Source: Deltaproteobacteria bacterium
GTDB taxonomy: Bacteria > Myxococcota_A > UBA9160 > UBA6930
Direction of reading: 5' to 3'
Assembly: GCA_016875395.1 (NCBI GenBank)
Contig: VGRF01000032.1
Coordinates: 1 to 51,168 of the forward strand
DNA: 51,168 bases
Shown piece by piece: positions 41,304 through 49,412 of this stretch. A program made the position numbers and the translations under genes. The notes beneath the pieces were generated by a model. The model was given only the letters and a program-made list of their open reading frames with translations. It did no database searches and was not told where the DNA came from. Position 1 is the stretch's first letter. Each line of letters starts with the position of its first letter.

Positions 41304-42200
41304 ATGGCCGGGATCACGCACCGCAGTTTCGTCAGCTACATCGATCGCACGCGCGAGTTCTACGCCGCGCAGGGCTATGCGAAGCCGTACGTGTGGGCGC
41401 GCAACGTCGACGCGCCGTTCGCGCGCCTCGCGAAGCCGCTCGCCGAAAGCCGCGTCGCGGTTGTTACGACCGCGAGCCCGTGGCGCGAGTGGAAGCCCGT
41501 CGACGGCGTGCTGCGCGGCGGCAAGCAGGTGTGGTCGGGCGCGACCGCAACCCCGCCGGAGCGCCTGTTCACGGACGATCTCGCCTGGGACAAGGAGGCG
41601 ACGCACACGCGCGACGTGGAGTCGTACGTTCCGCTGCGGCGCCTCGCCGAGTACGTCGCTGCGGGACGAATCGGCGCGCTCGCGCCGCGCTTCCACGGCG
41701 TGCCCACCGACTACTCACAGCGGCGCACGATCGAGCAGGACGCACCGGAGGTGCTGAAGCGCTGCCGCGAAGACGCGGTCGACGTCGCGCTCCTCGTGCC
41801 GCTTTGACCCGTCTGCCACCAGACCGTGAGTCTGGTCAGCCGCCACCTCGAAGCGAACGGCATCCCCACCGTGGTGATCGGCAGCGCGCACGACATCGTG
41901 GAAGAGTGCGGCGTCGCGCGCTTCCTGTTTAGCGACTTCCCGCTCGGCAGCCCGTGCGGCCGCCCTTACGACGCGGCGATGCAGCGCACGATCGTCGGCT
42001 ACGCGCTCGATCTGCTCGAGAGCGCGCGCCTCCCGCGCACGACGGTGCAGACGCCGCTGCGCTGGAGCGAGGACGAGGCGTGGAAGCAGCGCTACGCGCG
42101 CGTCGACGCGGAGCGAATCGAAGCGCTGAAGCGCGCGGGCGAGCGGCGGCGCGCGCAGCAGCAGGCGGCGAAGGACGACGGGAGCGTGCGGACGAGCTAA
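41304..42200 (+). CDS. Selenoprotein of the glycine/betaine/proline-reductase B (GrdB-like) family
   Basis: One 298-residue protein if TGA at 41805-41807 is read as selenocysteine (Sec168). The first part has THRSFVSYIDRTREFYAAQG, VAVVTTASPWREWKP and AGRIGALAPRFHGVPTDY. The second continues in the same frame as PVCHQTVSLVSRHLEANGI, then PTVVIGSAHDIVEECGVARF and PLGSPCGRPYDAAMQ. The junction is thus L-U-P-V-C-H, a U-x-x-C redox motif as in GrdB/PrdB, and the homology runs without a break across the TGA. A SECIS-like hairpin follows directly. It should be a thiol/selenol reductase, cytoplasmic, but it is shorter than clostridial GrdB, so its reaction is open. A plain reading would give a 167-residue fragment. 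GGGAGAG precedes the ATG. Confidence 0.82.
41805..41839 (+). promoter_or_regulatory. Sec UGA codon and bacterial SECIS-type hairpin
   Basis: After UGA (41805-41807) come 17 nt to the apical loop. ACCAGAC (41818-41824) pairs perfectly with GTCTGGT (41830-41836) around the 5-nt loop CGTGA. CTG (41813-41815) and CAG (41837-41839) can extend the stem past a 2-nt bulge. Known bacterial SECIS elements have a UGA-to-loop spacing of about 16-37 nt, a small loop, and a G among the first two loop bases; all three hold. The spacing equals that in E. coli fdhF as I recall it. It would recruit SelB with Sec-tRNA. Confidence 0.8.
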
Positions 42201-42721
42201 CGCGGCGCGACAGCGACCCACACGAGGCTCGGCACTGCACCCAGCTTCGCGTCGTGCGTGATGTAGTCGCGAGCGGAGTCGCGGCGCATGTGGAGGCGCG
42301 CCATCACGGCTTGCGAGCGCGCGTTGTCGGGACCGGTGTAGGCGAGCACCTCGCGCGCGCCGATGCGCGCGAAGAAATCCGCGAGCGACGCGGCCGCCGC
42401 TTCGCTGGCGAACCCGTGACCCCAAGCCTTGCGTGCGAGCCGCCAACCGATGTCAAAGTGCGCACCGAGCGCGTGCTCAGCGCCATGCTCGAGCACGCCC
42501 ACGTATCCGAGGAACTCGCGCGCGGGCGACTCCACGAGCCAGCGCGTAAAGCCGCGGTCCGAGAACGACGCGACGTAGCGCGCGAGCTTCTGCTCGGCTG
42601 CCGCTCGGGAGATGGGGCCGCCGTAGTCCCACATCACTTCGGGATCGACGCACAGCGCGATCAGCGCCTCGCGATCGTCCTCGCGCCACGGGCGCAAGCG
42701 GAGGCGCCGTGTCTCGATCAC
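42197..42721 (-). CDS. GNAT-family N-acetyltransferase (RimJ/RimL type)
   Basis: A 174-residue acetyltransferase. It begins IETRRLRLRPWREDDREALI, the usual RimJ/RimL-like start, and has IGWRLARKAWGHGFASEA, where R-K-A-W-G-H-G is the acetyl-CoA pyrophosphate loop. AYTGPDNARSQAVMARLHM is the C-terminal signature. It would transfer acetyl from acetyl-CoA to an amine, but whether protein N-terminus or small molecule is unknown. The start is GTG at 42721. Its stop overlaps that of the selenoprotein gene by three bases in convergent orientation, which confirms that the selenoprotein frame really ends there. Confidence 0.87.
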   Translation of the reverse strand: MIETRRLRLRPWREDDREALIALCVDPEVMWDYGGPISRAAAEQKLARYVASFSDRGFTRWLVESPAREFLGYVGVLEHGAEHALGAHFDIGWRLARKAWGHGFASEAAAASLADFFARIGAREVLAYTGPDNARSQAVMARLHMRRDSARDYITHDAKLGAVPSLVWVAVAPR

Positions 42722-42736
42722 GGCGCCCCTAATGAC

Positions 42737-43954
42737 TCACGGCTTGCACACGTGTGGCAGCGGGTGCCGATACAGCTTCGCCGCGTTCTCGTGGGTGATC
42801 TTGCGGATCCATTCCTTCGGGAGCTTCCCGAGCATGCGCTCCATCACGGCCTGCGTGTCCGGCCAGGTGCCGTCGCCGTGCGGGTAGTCGCTCTCGGCCA
42901 CGACGTGGTCGATGCCGACGTGCTCGAGCGTCGAGATCGTCGAGGGGTCGTCGATCATGCAGAACCAGAAGTTGCGCCGTAACACCTGCGAGGGCGTGTT
43001 GTGCCGGTCGGGCCAGCCCGCGCCGTAGCCCGAGCGCGCCATGATGTTGTCGAGGCGGTCGGCGAGCATCGCGACCCAGCCGATGCCGGACTCGGCGATC
43101 GCGATCTTCAGCGTGGGGTACCGCGCGGGCCAGCCGCTCCACAGCCACTCGGCGCAGGTGTCGATCGCCATCGGCCCGAACTTCGTCGCGCCGAGCTCGA
43201 GCATGGGCGCACCGGGCGGCATCTTGCCGAAGCCAGAGCTGCCGACGTGCAGCGAGAGCACCGTCTCCGTCTCGGCGCACGCACGCACGATCGGCTCCCA
43301 GTGCGGCTGGAAGACCGACGGCAGGCCCTGGTTGTGCGGCTGCTCCGGAATCGTCACGGCCTTGAAGCCGCGCTTCGCGTTGCGCCGAATCTCGGCGGCG
43401 CCGCGCTCGGGGTCGCGCAGGTTCGTGATCGCGAGCGGAATGAAGCGCGCGGGGAAGGGCGTGGCCCACTCCTCGTGGATCCAGTCGTTCCACGCCTCGA
43501 TGCAAGCGTGGCCGAGCGCGGGATCCTTCGCCTCCGCGAAGAGCGTGCCGCCGAAGCCCGTGACACCCGACGGGTAGTTCACCGAGGCGTACACGCCGTT
43601 GATGTCCATGTCCTTCACGCGCGCTTTCGCGTCGAACGCGCCGGGACGGATCTCGTCGAAGCGCGCGGGCTCGTAGCGCTGATCTTCCTTGGCGCGGCCC
43701 GCGACGCACATGAAGCCGACCTGGAAGTAGGGCGTGTCCTCGAAAACCCAAACCTCGTGACCTTCCTCGGTCTCCACCACCTGCGGCGCCTGGTCGGCGA
43801 ACTTGTTGGGCAGCCGGCCCTCGAAGGTGTGCGGCGGCTCCATCAGGTGATCGTCCACCGAGATTAGCGTGTACTTCTCCTCGCGCGGCGCAGGGTCGGG
43901 CAGCAGCGGCTGCGTGACGGGGCGCTTGATGCCGAGCTTCACGACGCGGGCCAT
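42737..43954 (-). CDS. Amidohydrolase-family protein (Amidohydro_2)
   Basis: A 405-residue metal-dependent TIM-barrel hydrolase or decarboxylase. SVDDHLMEPPHTFEGRLP carries the first metal motif (D-x-H variant), VLSLHVGSSG has the barrel His, and HVVAESDYPHGDGTWP has the final Asp and nearby His. Close relatives are gamma-resorcylate and aminocarboxymuconate-semialdehyde decarboxylases and many unassigned enzymes of aromatic or lipid catabolism. ATG 43954 has GGAGG upstream. The luciferase-like gene 39 bases upstream on the same strand is likely in the same unit. CCGTAACAC at 42977-42985 is a variant of the repeated motif. Confidence 0.88.
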   Translation of the reverse strand: MARVVKLGIKRPVTQPLLPDPAPREEKYTLISVDDHLMEPPHTFEGRLPNKFADQAPQVVETEEGHEVWVFEDTPYFQVGFMCVAGRAKEDQRYEPARFDEIRPGAFDAKARVKDMDINGVYASVNYPSGVTGFGGTLFAEAKDPALGHACIEAWNDWIHEEWATPFPARFIPLAITNLRDPERGAAEIRRNAKRGFKAVTIPEQPHNQGLPSVFQPHWEPIVRACAETETVLSLHVGSSGFGKMPPGAPMLELGATKFGPMAIDTCAEWLWSGWPARYPTLKIAIAESGIGWVAMLADRLDNIMARSGYGAGWPDRHNTPSQVLRRNFWFCMIDDPSTISTLEHVGIDHVVAESDYPHGDGTWPDTQAVMERMLGKLPKEWIRKITHENAAKLYRHPLPHVCKP

Positions 43955-43993
43955 GCGAGATCCTCCGGCAGATGCGCGCGTTGGTAGCGTTGT

Positions 43994-45061
43994 TCAGCCG
44001 CGCGTCACTTCGGGAATCACCTTCACCCCGAACAACTCGGTCGCGTCGGCGAGCGTGTCGTCGTCGATGCCGCCGTGGTCGAACATCGCGATGTGCACGT
44101 CGAGCCCGAGCGCGTCGCGCATCTCGCCGATGCGATCGGCGACCTCCGCGGGGCTGCCGCAGACCGAGGGCCCGCGCAGCAGCGCGTCGTAGTCGGGCGC
44201 CGCGGTCGGCGGCGGCGTGGAGCGCTGCTCACGCTGCGCGAGGTTCACGCCGCCCCACGGGATCAGCACCTGCGTCACCCAGGTGATGTACTGCAGGTGA
44301 AACGGGCGCCAGCGCGCACGCGCCGTCTGCGAATCGCGTGCGACGTGCACGTGACTGCACGCGCCGACCACAGGCTTCTCGCGGCCCGGCCCGTTCGCGA
44401 CGAACTGTTCGCGATAGCGCGCGACGTACGGCGCGAACGCGGCGGGCGGTGCGAGCACGCTCGGCAGCATGAGGGGCAGCCCGAGGCGCGCCGCGAGGTC
44501 GATCGAACCGAACGAGCTACCACCGCCGATCCAGAGCGGCGGGTGCGGACGCTGCACCGGGCGCGGATGCACCGTCACGTCGCGCAGTGAGGGGCGGTGC
44601 TTCGCCTCGAGCTGCGCGGGCTCGCCGGTCCACGCCGCCAGCAGCAGCGCGACGTTCTCGTCGTAGAGCTCGCGCGACTGGTCGGGATCGAAGCCGAAGT
44701 CGCTGTACGTGCGGCGCAGCACGCCGCGGCCCGCGACCACCTCGACGCGCCCGTTCGAGAGCACGTCCACCGTGGCGTAATCCTCCGCCGCGCGGACGGG
44801 ATCGAGCGAGCCGAGCAGTGTGACCCCCGTGCCCAGCCGCATGCGCGTCGTGCGCTCCGCGATCGCAGCGAGCACGACCGGCGGCGACGAGAGGATGTAG
44901 TCGCAGAGGTGGTGCTCGCCGAGCCACACCGAGTCGAAGCCCAGCGCCTCGCAGCGCACTGCCAGCTCCACGATCTGGCGATGCCGCTGCGCGGCGGTCG
45001 TCTTGACCCCGGTGTGCGGGTTCGGGAGGTGATCGCCGAGAACGAGCAGGCCTTCGCGCAT
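43994..45061 (-). CDS. LLM-class flavin-dependent oxidoreductase
   Basis: A 355-residue luciferase-like protein. It has ALGFDSVWLGEHHLCDYIL, TRMRLGTGVTLLGSLDPVRA, GRVEVVAGRGVLRRTYSDF, and RPHPPLWIGGGSSFGSIDLA. SPAEVADRIGEM is the usual C-terminal helix. The cofactor could be FMN or F420. It differs from the two other LLM proteins in the window (24447 and 29180), lacking EEYSHSS, so it is a separate branch. ATG 45061 is 100 bases from the divergent SDR gene at 45162. A larger open frame to 45757 is an antisense artefact. Confidence 0.87.
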   Translation of the reverse strand: MREGLLVLGDHLPNPHTGVKTTAAQRHRQIVELAVRCEALGFDSVWLGEHHLCDYILSSPPVVLAAIAERTTRMRLGTGVTLLGSLDPVRAAEDYATVDVLSNGRVEVVAGRGVLRRTYSDFGFDPDQSRELYDENVALLLAAWTGEPAQLEAKHRPSLRDVTVHPRPVQRPHPPLWIGGGSSFGSIDLAARLGLPLMLPSVLAPPAAFAPYVARYREQFVANGPGREKPVVGACSHVHVARDSQTARARWRPFHLQYITWVTQVLIPWGGVNLAQREQRSTPPPTAAPDYDALLRGPSVCGSPAEVADRIGEMRDALGLDVHIAMFDHGGIDDDTLADATELFGVKVIPEVTRG

Positions 45062-45161
45062 GGGGCGCGAACGTATCGCGGCCCGAATCCCCGCGGTGCA
45101 GCACCGGGCAGACCCGCGCATCGCGGCGCGAGTGGCATACGCTCGCGGGCGAGGAGGCGAC

Positions 45162-45968
45162 ATGGAGCAGCTACGCAACCGGGTGGCGGTGATTACGGGC
45201 GGCGCGAGCGGGATCGGCTTCGCGACGGCGCAGGCGCTCGCGCGCGAGGGCACGCGCATCGTGCTCGCGGACATCGAGGAGAAGGCGCTCACTGCTTCGG
45301 TGGAGAAGATCCGCGCGCTCGGCGTCGCAGCCGAGGGCGTCGTGTGCGACGTGTCCTCGCGCAAATCCGTGGAGGCGCTCGCCGACGCCGCGTTCTCGAA
45401 GATGGGCGCGGTGCACATCGTGTTCTTGAACGCGGGCGTCGCGGTGAGCGGCCCCGTCACGAACATGACCCACGACGACTGGCGCTGGGTGATCGATGTC
45501 GATCTCTGGGGCGTGATCCACGGCGTCGAATCGTTCGCGCAGCGCATCGTGGAGCAGGGCGAGGGCGGCCACATCGCCGCGACCGCGTCGTTCGCCGGCA
45601 TGGTCCCGAACGTCGGGCTCGGCGCGTACTGCGTCGCGAAGTACGGTGTCGTCGCGCTCATGGAAGTGCTGCACCGCGAGCTGCGCGAGCACGGCGTCGG
45701 GGCATCGGTGCTGTGCCCGATGCGCGTGAAGACCAACATCGATGCCTCGGGCCGCAACCGGCAGCGCGACTACGGCGGCCCCGAGAAGCAGAACTATCCC
45801 GACGTGGACGAGTCGCAGATGGCAGGGCGCCTGATCGCGGTCGAGAGCGTCGGCGAGCTCGTCGTCGACGGCATCAAGCGCAACCAGCTCTACTTGTTCC
45901 CCCACGCCGAGGCGCGCGAGTTCATTCAACGCCGCTTCAAGCGTATCGATCAGGCGTTCGAGTCCTAA
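45162..45968 (+). CDS. Short-chain dehydrogenase/reductase
   Basis: A 268-residue classical SDR. ITGGASGIG is the cofactor motif, VLADIEEKAL follows the second strand with Asp (NAD(H) likely), NAGVAVSG replaces NNAG, and the active site is Ser in TASFAGMVPN with Tyr-x-x-x-Lys in YCVAKYGV. The C-terminal half is longer (YPHVD-type region and EFIQRRFKRIDQ), as in SDRs of steroid- and terpene-degrading bacteria. GAGGAGG precedes the ATG. The stop codon itself is within a CCTAACAA motif (45964-45971). A cupin gene follows 18 bases later. Confidence 0.89.
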   Translation: MEQLRNRVAVITGGASGIGFATAQALAREGTRIVLADIEEKALTASVEKIRALGVAAEGVVCDVSSRKSVEALADAAFSKMGAVHIVFLNAGVAVSGPVTNMTHDDWRWVIDVDLWGVIHGVESFAQRIVEQGEGGHIAATASFAGMVPNVGLGAYCVAKYGVVALMEVLHRELREHGVGASVLCPMRVKTNIDASGRNRQRDYGGPEKQNYPDVDESQMAGRLIAVESVGELVVDGIKRNQLYLFPHAEAREFIQRRFKRIDQAFES

Positions 45969-45986
45969 CAAACCGAGGAGATCTCG

Positions 45987-46442
45987 ATGACCCGCGTGCC
46001 GTTGCTGGCGTTCCTACTGTTCGGTGCCGCTGGCGCCGCCTTCGCAGAGGCTCCGCGCCAAGCCTTCGTCCGCGATCACACCGACGCGGCTCTGCAGTGG
46101 GGCGCCTGTCCGCCGGTGTTCCCCGAAGGCTGTGATGTCAGCGTCTTGGAGGGCGATCCCGCGGCGGGACGATCCGATGTCTTCCTGCGCGTTCAGCCCG
46201 GGATCACGTTGGCTCGGCACATCCACACCTCGGCGGAGCACATCGTGCTCGTCGCCGGCGAGCTCGAGGTCGAGTACGAGGGCCAAGCGCCCGCCACGCT
46301 GCGCGCCTGGAGCTACGCCTACGGACCCGCGCGCTTGGCCCACCTCGCAACGTGCAAGAGCGCGGACGCATGCGTGCTATTCATCGCGTTCGAGTCGCCC
46401 ATCGACGCGATCGCAGCGCCGAGTACGCCCGCTCAGCCCTGA
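45987..46442 (+). CDS. Exported cupin-domain protein
   Basis: A 151-residue secreted protein. MTRVPLLAFLLFGAAGAAFA is the signal peptide. The mature part is a small beta-barrel cupin: PGITLARHIHTSAEHIVLVA holds the H-x-H and Glu metal ligands, and GELEVEYEGQ and YAYGPARLAHLATC are the later strands. Four Cys in the mature part (GACPPVFPEGC, TCKSADAC) could form disulfides in the periplasm. Function is unknown; relatives include dioxygenase-like and anti-sigma ChrR-type cupins. GAGGAG precedes the ATG. Confidence 0.85.
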   Translation: MTRVPLLAFLLFGAAGAAFAEAPRQAFVRDHTDAALQWGACPPVFPEGCDVSVLEGDPAAGRSDVFLRVQPGITLARHIHTSAEHIVLVAGELEVEYEGQAPATLRAWSYAYGPARLAHLATCKSADACVLFIAFESPIDAIAAPSTPAQP

Positions 46443-46443
46443 G

Positions 46444-46986
46444 TCACGGCCGCGCTCGATAGAGCACGTGCGCTCGCAGCGCGTCGCCCGCCGGCAGCGC
46501 GGGGTGCTCGAAGTCGCCCGCGCAATCGCGCTGCATGCCGATGCGCTCCATCACCCGCTGTGAGGCCAGGTTCGTCGCGGTCGTGAACGCGAGGATCTCC
46601 CCGAGCCCGAGCTGCTCGAAGCCGAAGCGCAGCACCTCGCGCGCGGCTTCGCTCGCATAGCCGCGGCCTTGGTACTCGGGCGCGAGGCGCCAGCCGATCT
46701 CGACGCTCGGGTTGAACGCGGCCGGGAAGCGCGCGTGCGCGAGGCCGACGAAGCCCGCGAACGCGACGTCGCCGGGCGCCTCGAGCGCCCACAGGCCGAA
46801 ATCGTGCGAGGCGAAGTGCGCCTCGATGCGAGCCGCGAGGGCGTCGCTCTCGGCGCGGGTCATGAGCGTGCCGAGATGCTTCATCACGCGCGGGTCGGCG
46901 CCGAGCGCGGCGAACGGCGCGCGATCGCTCGCGCGCCAGCGGAGCAGCAGGAGGCGCTCGGTTCGCAACAACTGCGGCAGCGGCAT
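46444..46986 (-). CDS. GNAT-family N-acetyltransferase (RimJ/RimL type)
   Basis: A 180-residue acetyltransferase. It starts MPLPQLLRTERLLLLRWRAS and has EIGWRLAPEYQGRGYASEAA, where Q-G-R-G-Y is the acetyl-CoA loop. TTATNLASQRVMERIGMQRD is the family C-terminal signature. It is a paralogue of the gene at 42197, with the same strand organisation. Substrate unknown. I use the ATG at 46986 over one 18 bases earlier because the family start aligns there. It is divergent from the aminotransferase gene, with a 59-base shared upstream region. Confidence 0.87.
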   Translation of the reverse strand: MPLPQLLRTERLLLLRWRASDRAPFAALGADPRVMKHLGTLMTRAESDALAARIEAHFASHDFGLWALEAPGDVAFAGFVGLAHARFPAAFNPSVEIGWRLAPEYQGRGYASEAAREVLRFGFEQLGLGEILAFTTATNLASQRVMERIGMQRDCAGDFEHPALPAGDALRAHVLYRARP

Positions 46987-47045
46987 ACCGCGACAACTTC
47001 GCACACACGCTTGAGGCGCAGCGCGGGCCGCGCGACGTTGCGCGC

Positions 47046-48242
47046 ATGTTCGCCGCGCGCGCCGACTGGGACCTCACGCTGAGCCCACATGCCGCGCGCG
47101 CCGCCGCGCTGCGCGCAGAAGGCCGCACGCTCTACGACCTCACGAACGCGAACCCCGCCTCGCTCCCGCTGCCCGGCGCGCTGCTCGCGGAGGCACTCGC
47201 GGGTGTCGCGCGCGAGCCGCAGACGCGCGCCTACGCGCCCGATCCGCGCGGCGATCTCGCGGCGCGCGAGGCGATCGCGGCGTACCACCGCGGGCAGGGC
47301 GCGCGCATCGGTGCGGAGCAGATCGTGCTCACGGCCGGCACGAGCGAGGGTTACGCGCATCTGTTTCGCGTGCTCGCAGATCCAGGCGACACGGTGCACT
47401 TGCCCACTCCTGGGTACCCGCTGTTCGAGCATCTCGCCGAGCTCGAGGGGCTGCGCACCGCGCGCTACCGCCTCGTCACGCCGCGCGCGGGCGAAGCGCG
47501 CTGGCCGCTCGATCTCGACGGCCTCGCGAGCACGCTGAGCGCACGCAGCCGCGCACTCGTGGCGATCCATCCGCACAACCCGACGGGCTCGCTCGTTGCG
47601 CCCGCTGATCTCGCGAGCTTGCGCGCAGTCTGCGCAGAGCGTGAGCTCGCGCTGCTCTCGGACGAGGTGTTCGCGGACTCGGCGCCGGCGCCGACGAGCG
47701 CGCTCGCGTGCGCGGAGCCCGAGGCGCTGACCTGCGTGCTGTCGGGCGCGTCGAAGGTGCTGGGGGTGGCGCAGCTGAAGGTGGCCTGGATCGCGGTGGA
47801 CGGACCGCCGCGCCTGCGCGAGGCCGCGCTCGCGAAGCTCGAGTTCGCTGCGGACGCCTATCTCTCGGTGTCGCCCCTGGTTGCGCGAATGCTTCCCGCA
47901 CTGTTCGCGCGGCGCGACGAGATTCGGGCCGCGATCGGCGCGCGGGTCGCTGCGAACCGTGCCGCGCTGTGCGAGGCGCTGCGCGCTGCGCCGAACGCCT
48001 GCGTCCTGCCCGCGGAAGCGGGATGGGCGGCGATCGTGCGCGTCGCGGGCGACCGCGCCGACGAGGCGCTCGCGCTCGCGGCGCTCGAGGTCGACGTGCT
48101 GATCCATCCCGGCTCGCTGTTCGAGCTCGGCGGCGACGAGTCGTGCACTCACCTCGTCGCGAGTCTGCTCGCGCCCGAGGAGGAGTTCGCCGCGGGCGCG
48201 CGCGCGCTCGCCGCGACGCTCGCGCGCGCGGGTGCGCGATGA
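47046..48242 (+). CDS. Class I/II pyridoxal-phosphate aminotransferase
   Basis: A 398-residue fold-type I PLP enzyme. YAPDPRGDLAAREAIAAYH and VLTAGTSEGYAHLFRVL are in the large domain. IHPHNPTGSLV has the conserved Asn, LLSDEVFADSA the Asp that holds the pyridine nitrogen, and VLSGASKVLGVAQLKVAW the Schiff-base Lys. It would transfer amino groups between an amino acid and a 2-oxo acid. The exact specificity (alanine- or aspartate-like) is not evident. The next gene overlaps by 4 bases (ATGA). Confidence 0.87.
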   Translation: MFAARADWDLTLSPHAARAAALRAEGRTLYDLTNANPASLPLPGALLAEALAGVAREPQTRAYAPDPRGDLAAREAIAAYHRGQGARIGAEQIVLTAGTSEGYAHLFRVLADPGDTVHLPTPGYPLFEHLAELEGLRTARYRLVTPRAGEARWPLDLDGLASTLSARSRALVAIHPHNPTGSLVAPADLASLRAVCAERELALLSDEVFADSAPAPTSALACAEPEALTCVLSGASKVLGVAQLKVAWIAVDGPPRLREAALAKLEFAADAYLSVSPLVARMLPALFARRDEIRAAIGARVAANRAALCEALRAAPNACVLPAEAGWAAIVRVAGDRADEALALAALEVDVLIHPGSLFELGGDESCTHLVASLLAPEEEFAAGARALAATLARAGAR

Positions 48243-49276
48243 AGCTGCTCGTCACGGGCGCGACCGGCTTCGCGGGCTCTCACATCGCGCGCTGTGCCCT
48301 CGCGCGCGGTCACGAGGTGCGCGTGCTCGCGCGCACGCCCGCGAAGGCCGAGCGCCTGTTCGCGGGCGCGCGCGTCGAGGTCGCGGCGGGCGACATGACG
48401 GATCGCGCGGCAGTGCGCGCCGCGCTCGCGGGCTGCGACGCGGTCGTCCACGCAGCCGCTGCCGTGTCGCTCGATCCGCGCGACGCCACGCGTCTCCTGC
48501 GCGAGAACGTCGCGGGCACGGCGTGCGTGCTCGGCGGCGCGCGCGAGCTCGGGCTCGCGCACGCCGTGTACGTATCGAGCCTGACCGCGATCTGGTCGCT
48601 GCCGGGCCCCGATCCGAGCGCCGCGAGCGCGGTGCGCGCGGGCACAGCGGGCTACGCGCTCGCCAAGTGCGAGGCCGAGCGCGCCGCGCGCGCACTCCAG
48701 GACGCGGGCGCGCCGCTCGCGATCGTCTACCCGAGCGGACTGATCGGGCCGGACGATCCGGGCCTCGCCTTCGCCGAGCCCGGCGCGCCGCTCGCGCTGA
48801 GTGAAGCCGTGCGCGCGTTCCGAGGCTTCACGCACACCACGCTCGCGACGAGCGGCGGCCTGGCTTCGGTCGACGCGCGCGATCTCGCGCTCTTCTGCGT
48901 GCGCCTCGTGGAGACGCAGCGGGCGGGGCGCTTCGTGGTCGGGGGCCAGTTCCACAGCTGGGACGAGTTGGTCGCGGCGCTCGAGCCATTATTAGGAAGG
49001 GCGGTGCCGCGCCTGCGCGCACCTGCGTGGTTGTTACGGGGCGCGGGCTCCGCACTCGACCTCGCGCGGCGCGTGCGGCCCATCGCTTCGCTGATCTCGC
49101 GCGAGGCGATGGAGTACGCGACGCGCATGCGGCCCCTGCCGAACGACGGCGCCCTCGCGGAGCTCGGCGTCTCGCTGCGGCCCCTCGCGGAGACGTACCG
49201 AGACACGCTCGCCTCGTTCGAGGCGCTGCGCGTGAGACGGCGCACAGAAGGCGGCTCGCAGACCCTGCGCGCCTGA
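48239..49276 (+). CDS. NAD-dependent epimerase/dehydratase (extended SDR)
   Basis: A 345-residue extended-SDR protein. KLLVTGATGFAGSHIARC has the TGxxGxxG motif, CDAVVHAAAAVSLDP the typical fourth strand, and SSLTAIWSLPG the catalytic Ser region. YALAKCEAE provides Tyr-x-x-x-Lys. LAIVYPSGLIGPDD is the substrate-loop strand. It resembles dihydroflavonol-reductase/3-beta-HSD-type enzymes acting on ketones, sterols or nucleotide sugars. The ATG overlaps the aminotransferase stop, so they are co-translated. A TTGTTACGG copy lies at 49031-49039, and unusual TTATTA Leu codons at about 48988. Confidence 0.85.
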   Translation: MKLLVTGATGFAGSHIARCALARGHEVRVLARTPAKAERLFAGARVEVAAGDMTDRAAVRAALAGCDAVVHAAAAVSLDPRDATRLLRENVAGTACVLGGARELGLAHAVYVSSLTAIWSLPGPDPSAASAVRAGTAGYALAKCEAERAARALQDAGAPLAIVYPSGLIGPDDPGLAFAEPGAPLALSEAVRAFRGFTHTTLATSGGLASVDARDLALFCVRLVETQRAGRFVVGGQFHSWDELVAALEPLLGRAVPRLRAPAWLLRGAGSALDLARRVRPIASLISREAMEYATRMRPLPNDGALAELGVSLRPLAETYRDTLASFEALRVRRRTEGGSQTLRA

Positions 49277-49412
49277 TTCGGATGCGACGCGCGTCACACA
49301 CGCAGTCACTCGTTCAATTCCCTCGCCGCGAAGGAAAACTCGTGGCGGGTGAGGCTCGTCACGGGGGGTGGTCCCAACAGTTCCGAAACTGCACCTGCAC
49401 TCGGAGGTGCCG

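Noticed and set aside
41826-42200. Separate small gene of 124 codons starting at GTG 41826
   Set aside because: The start falls inside the hairpin after the UGA, with no ribosome site; the sequence continues the upstream protein in frame, so selenocysteine read-through fits better.
43994-45757. Extended start of the luciferase-like gene to 45757
   Set aside because: The extra 230 codons are antisense to the SDR gene at 45162 and lack family similarity; ATG 45061 fits the family N-terminus.
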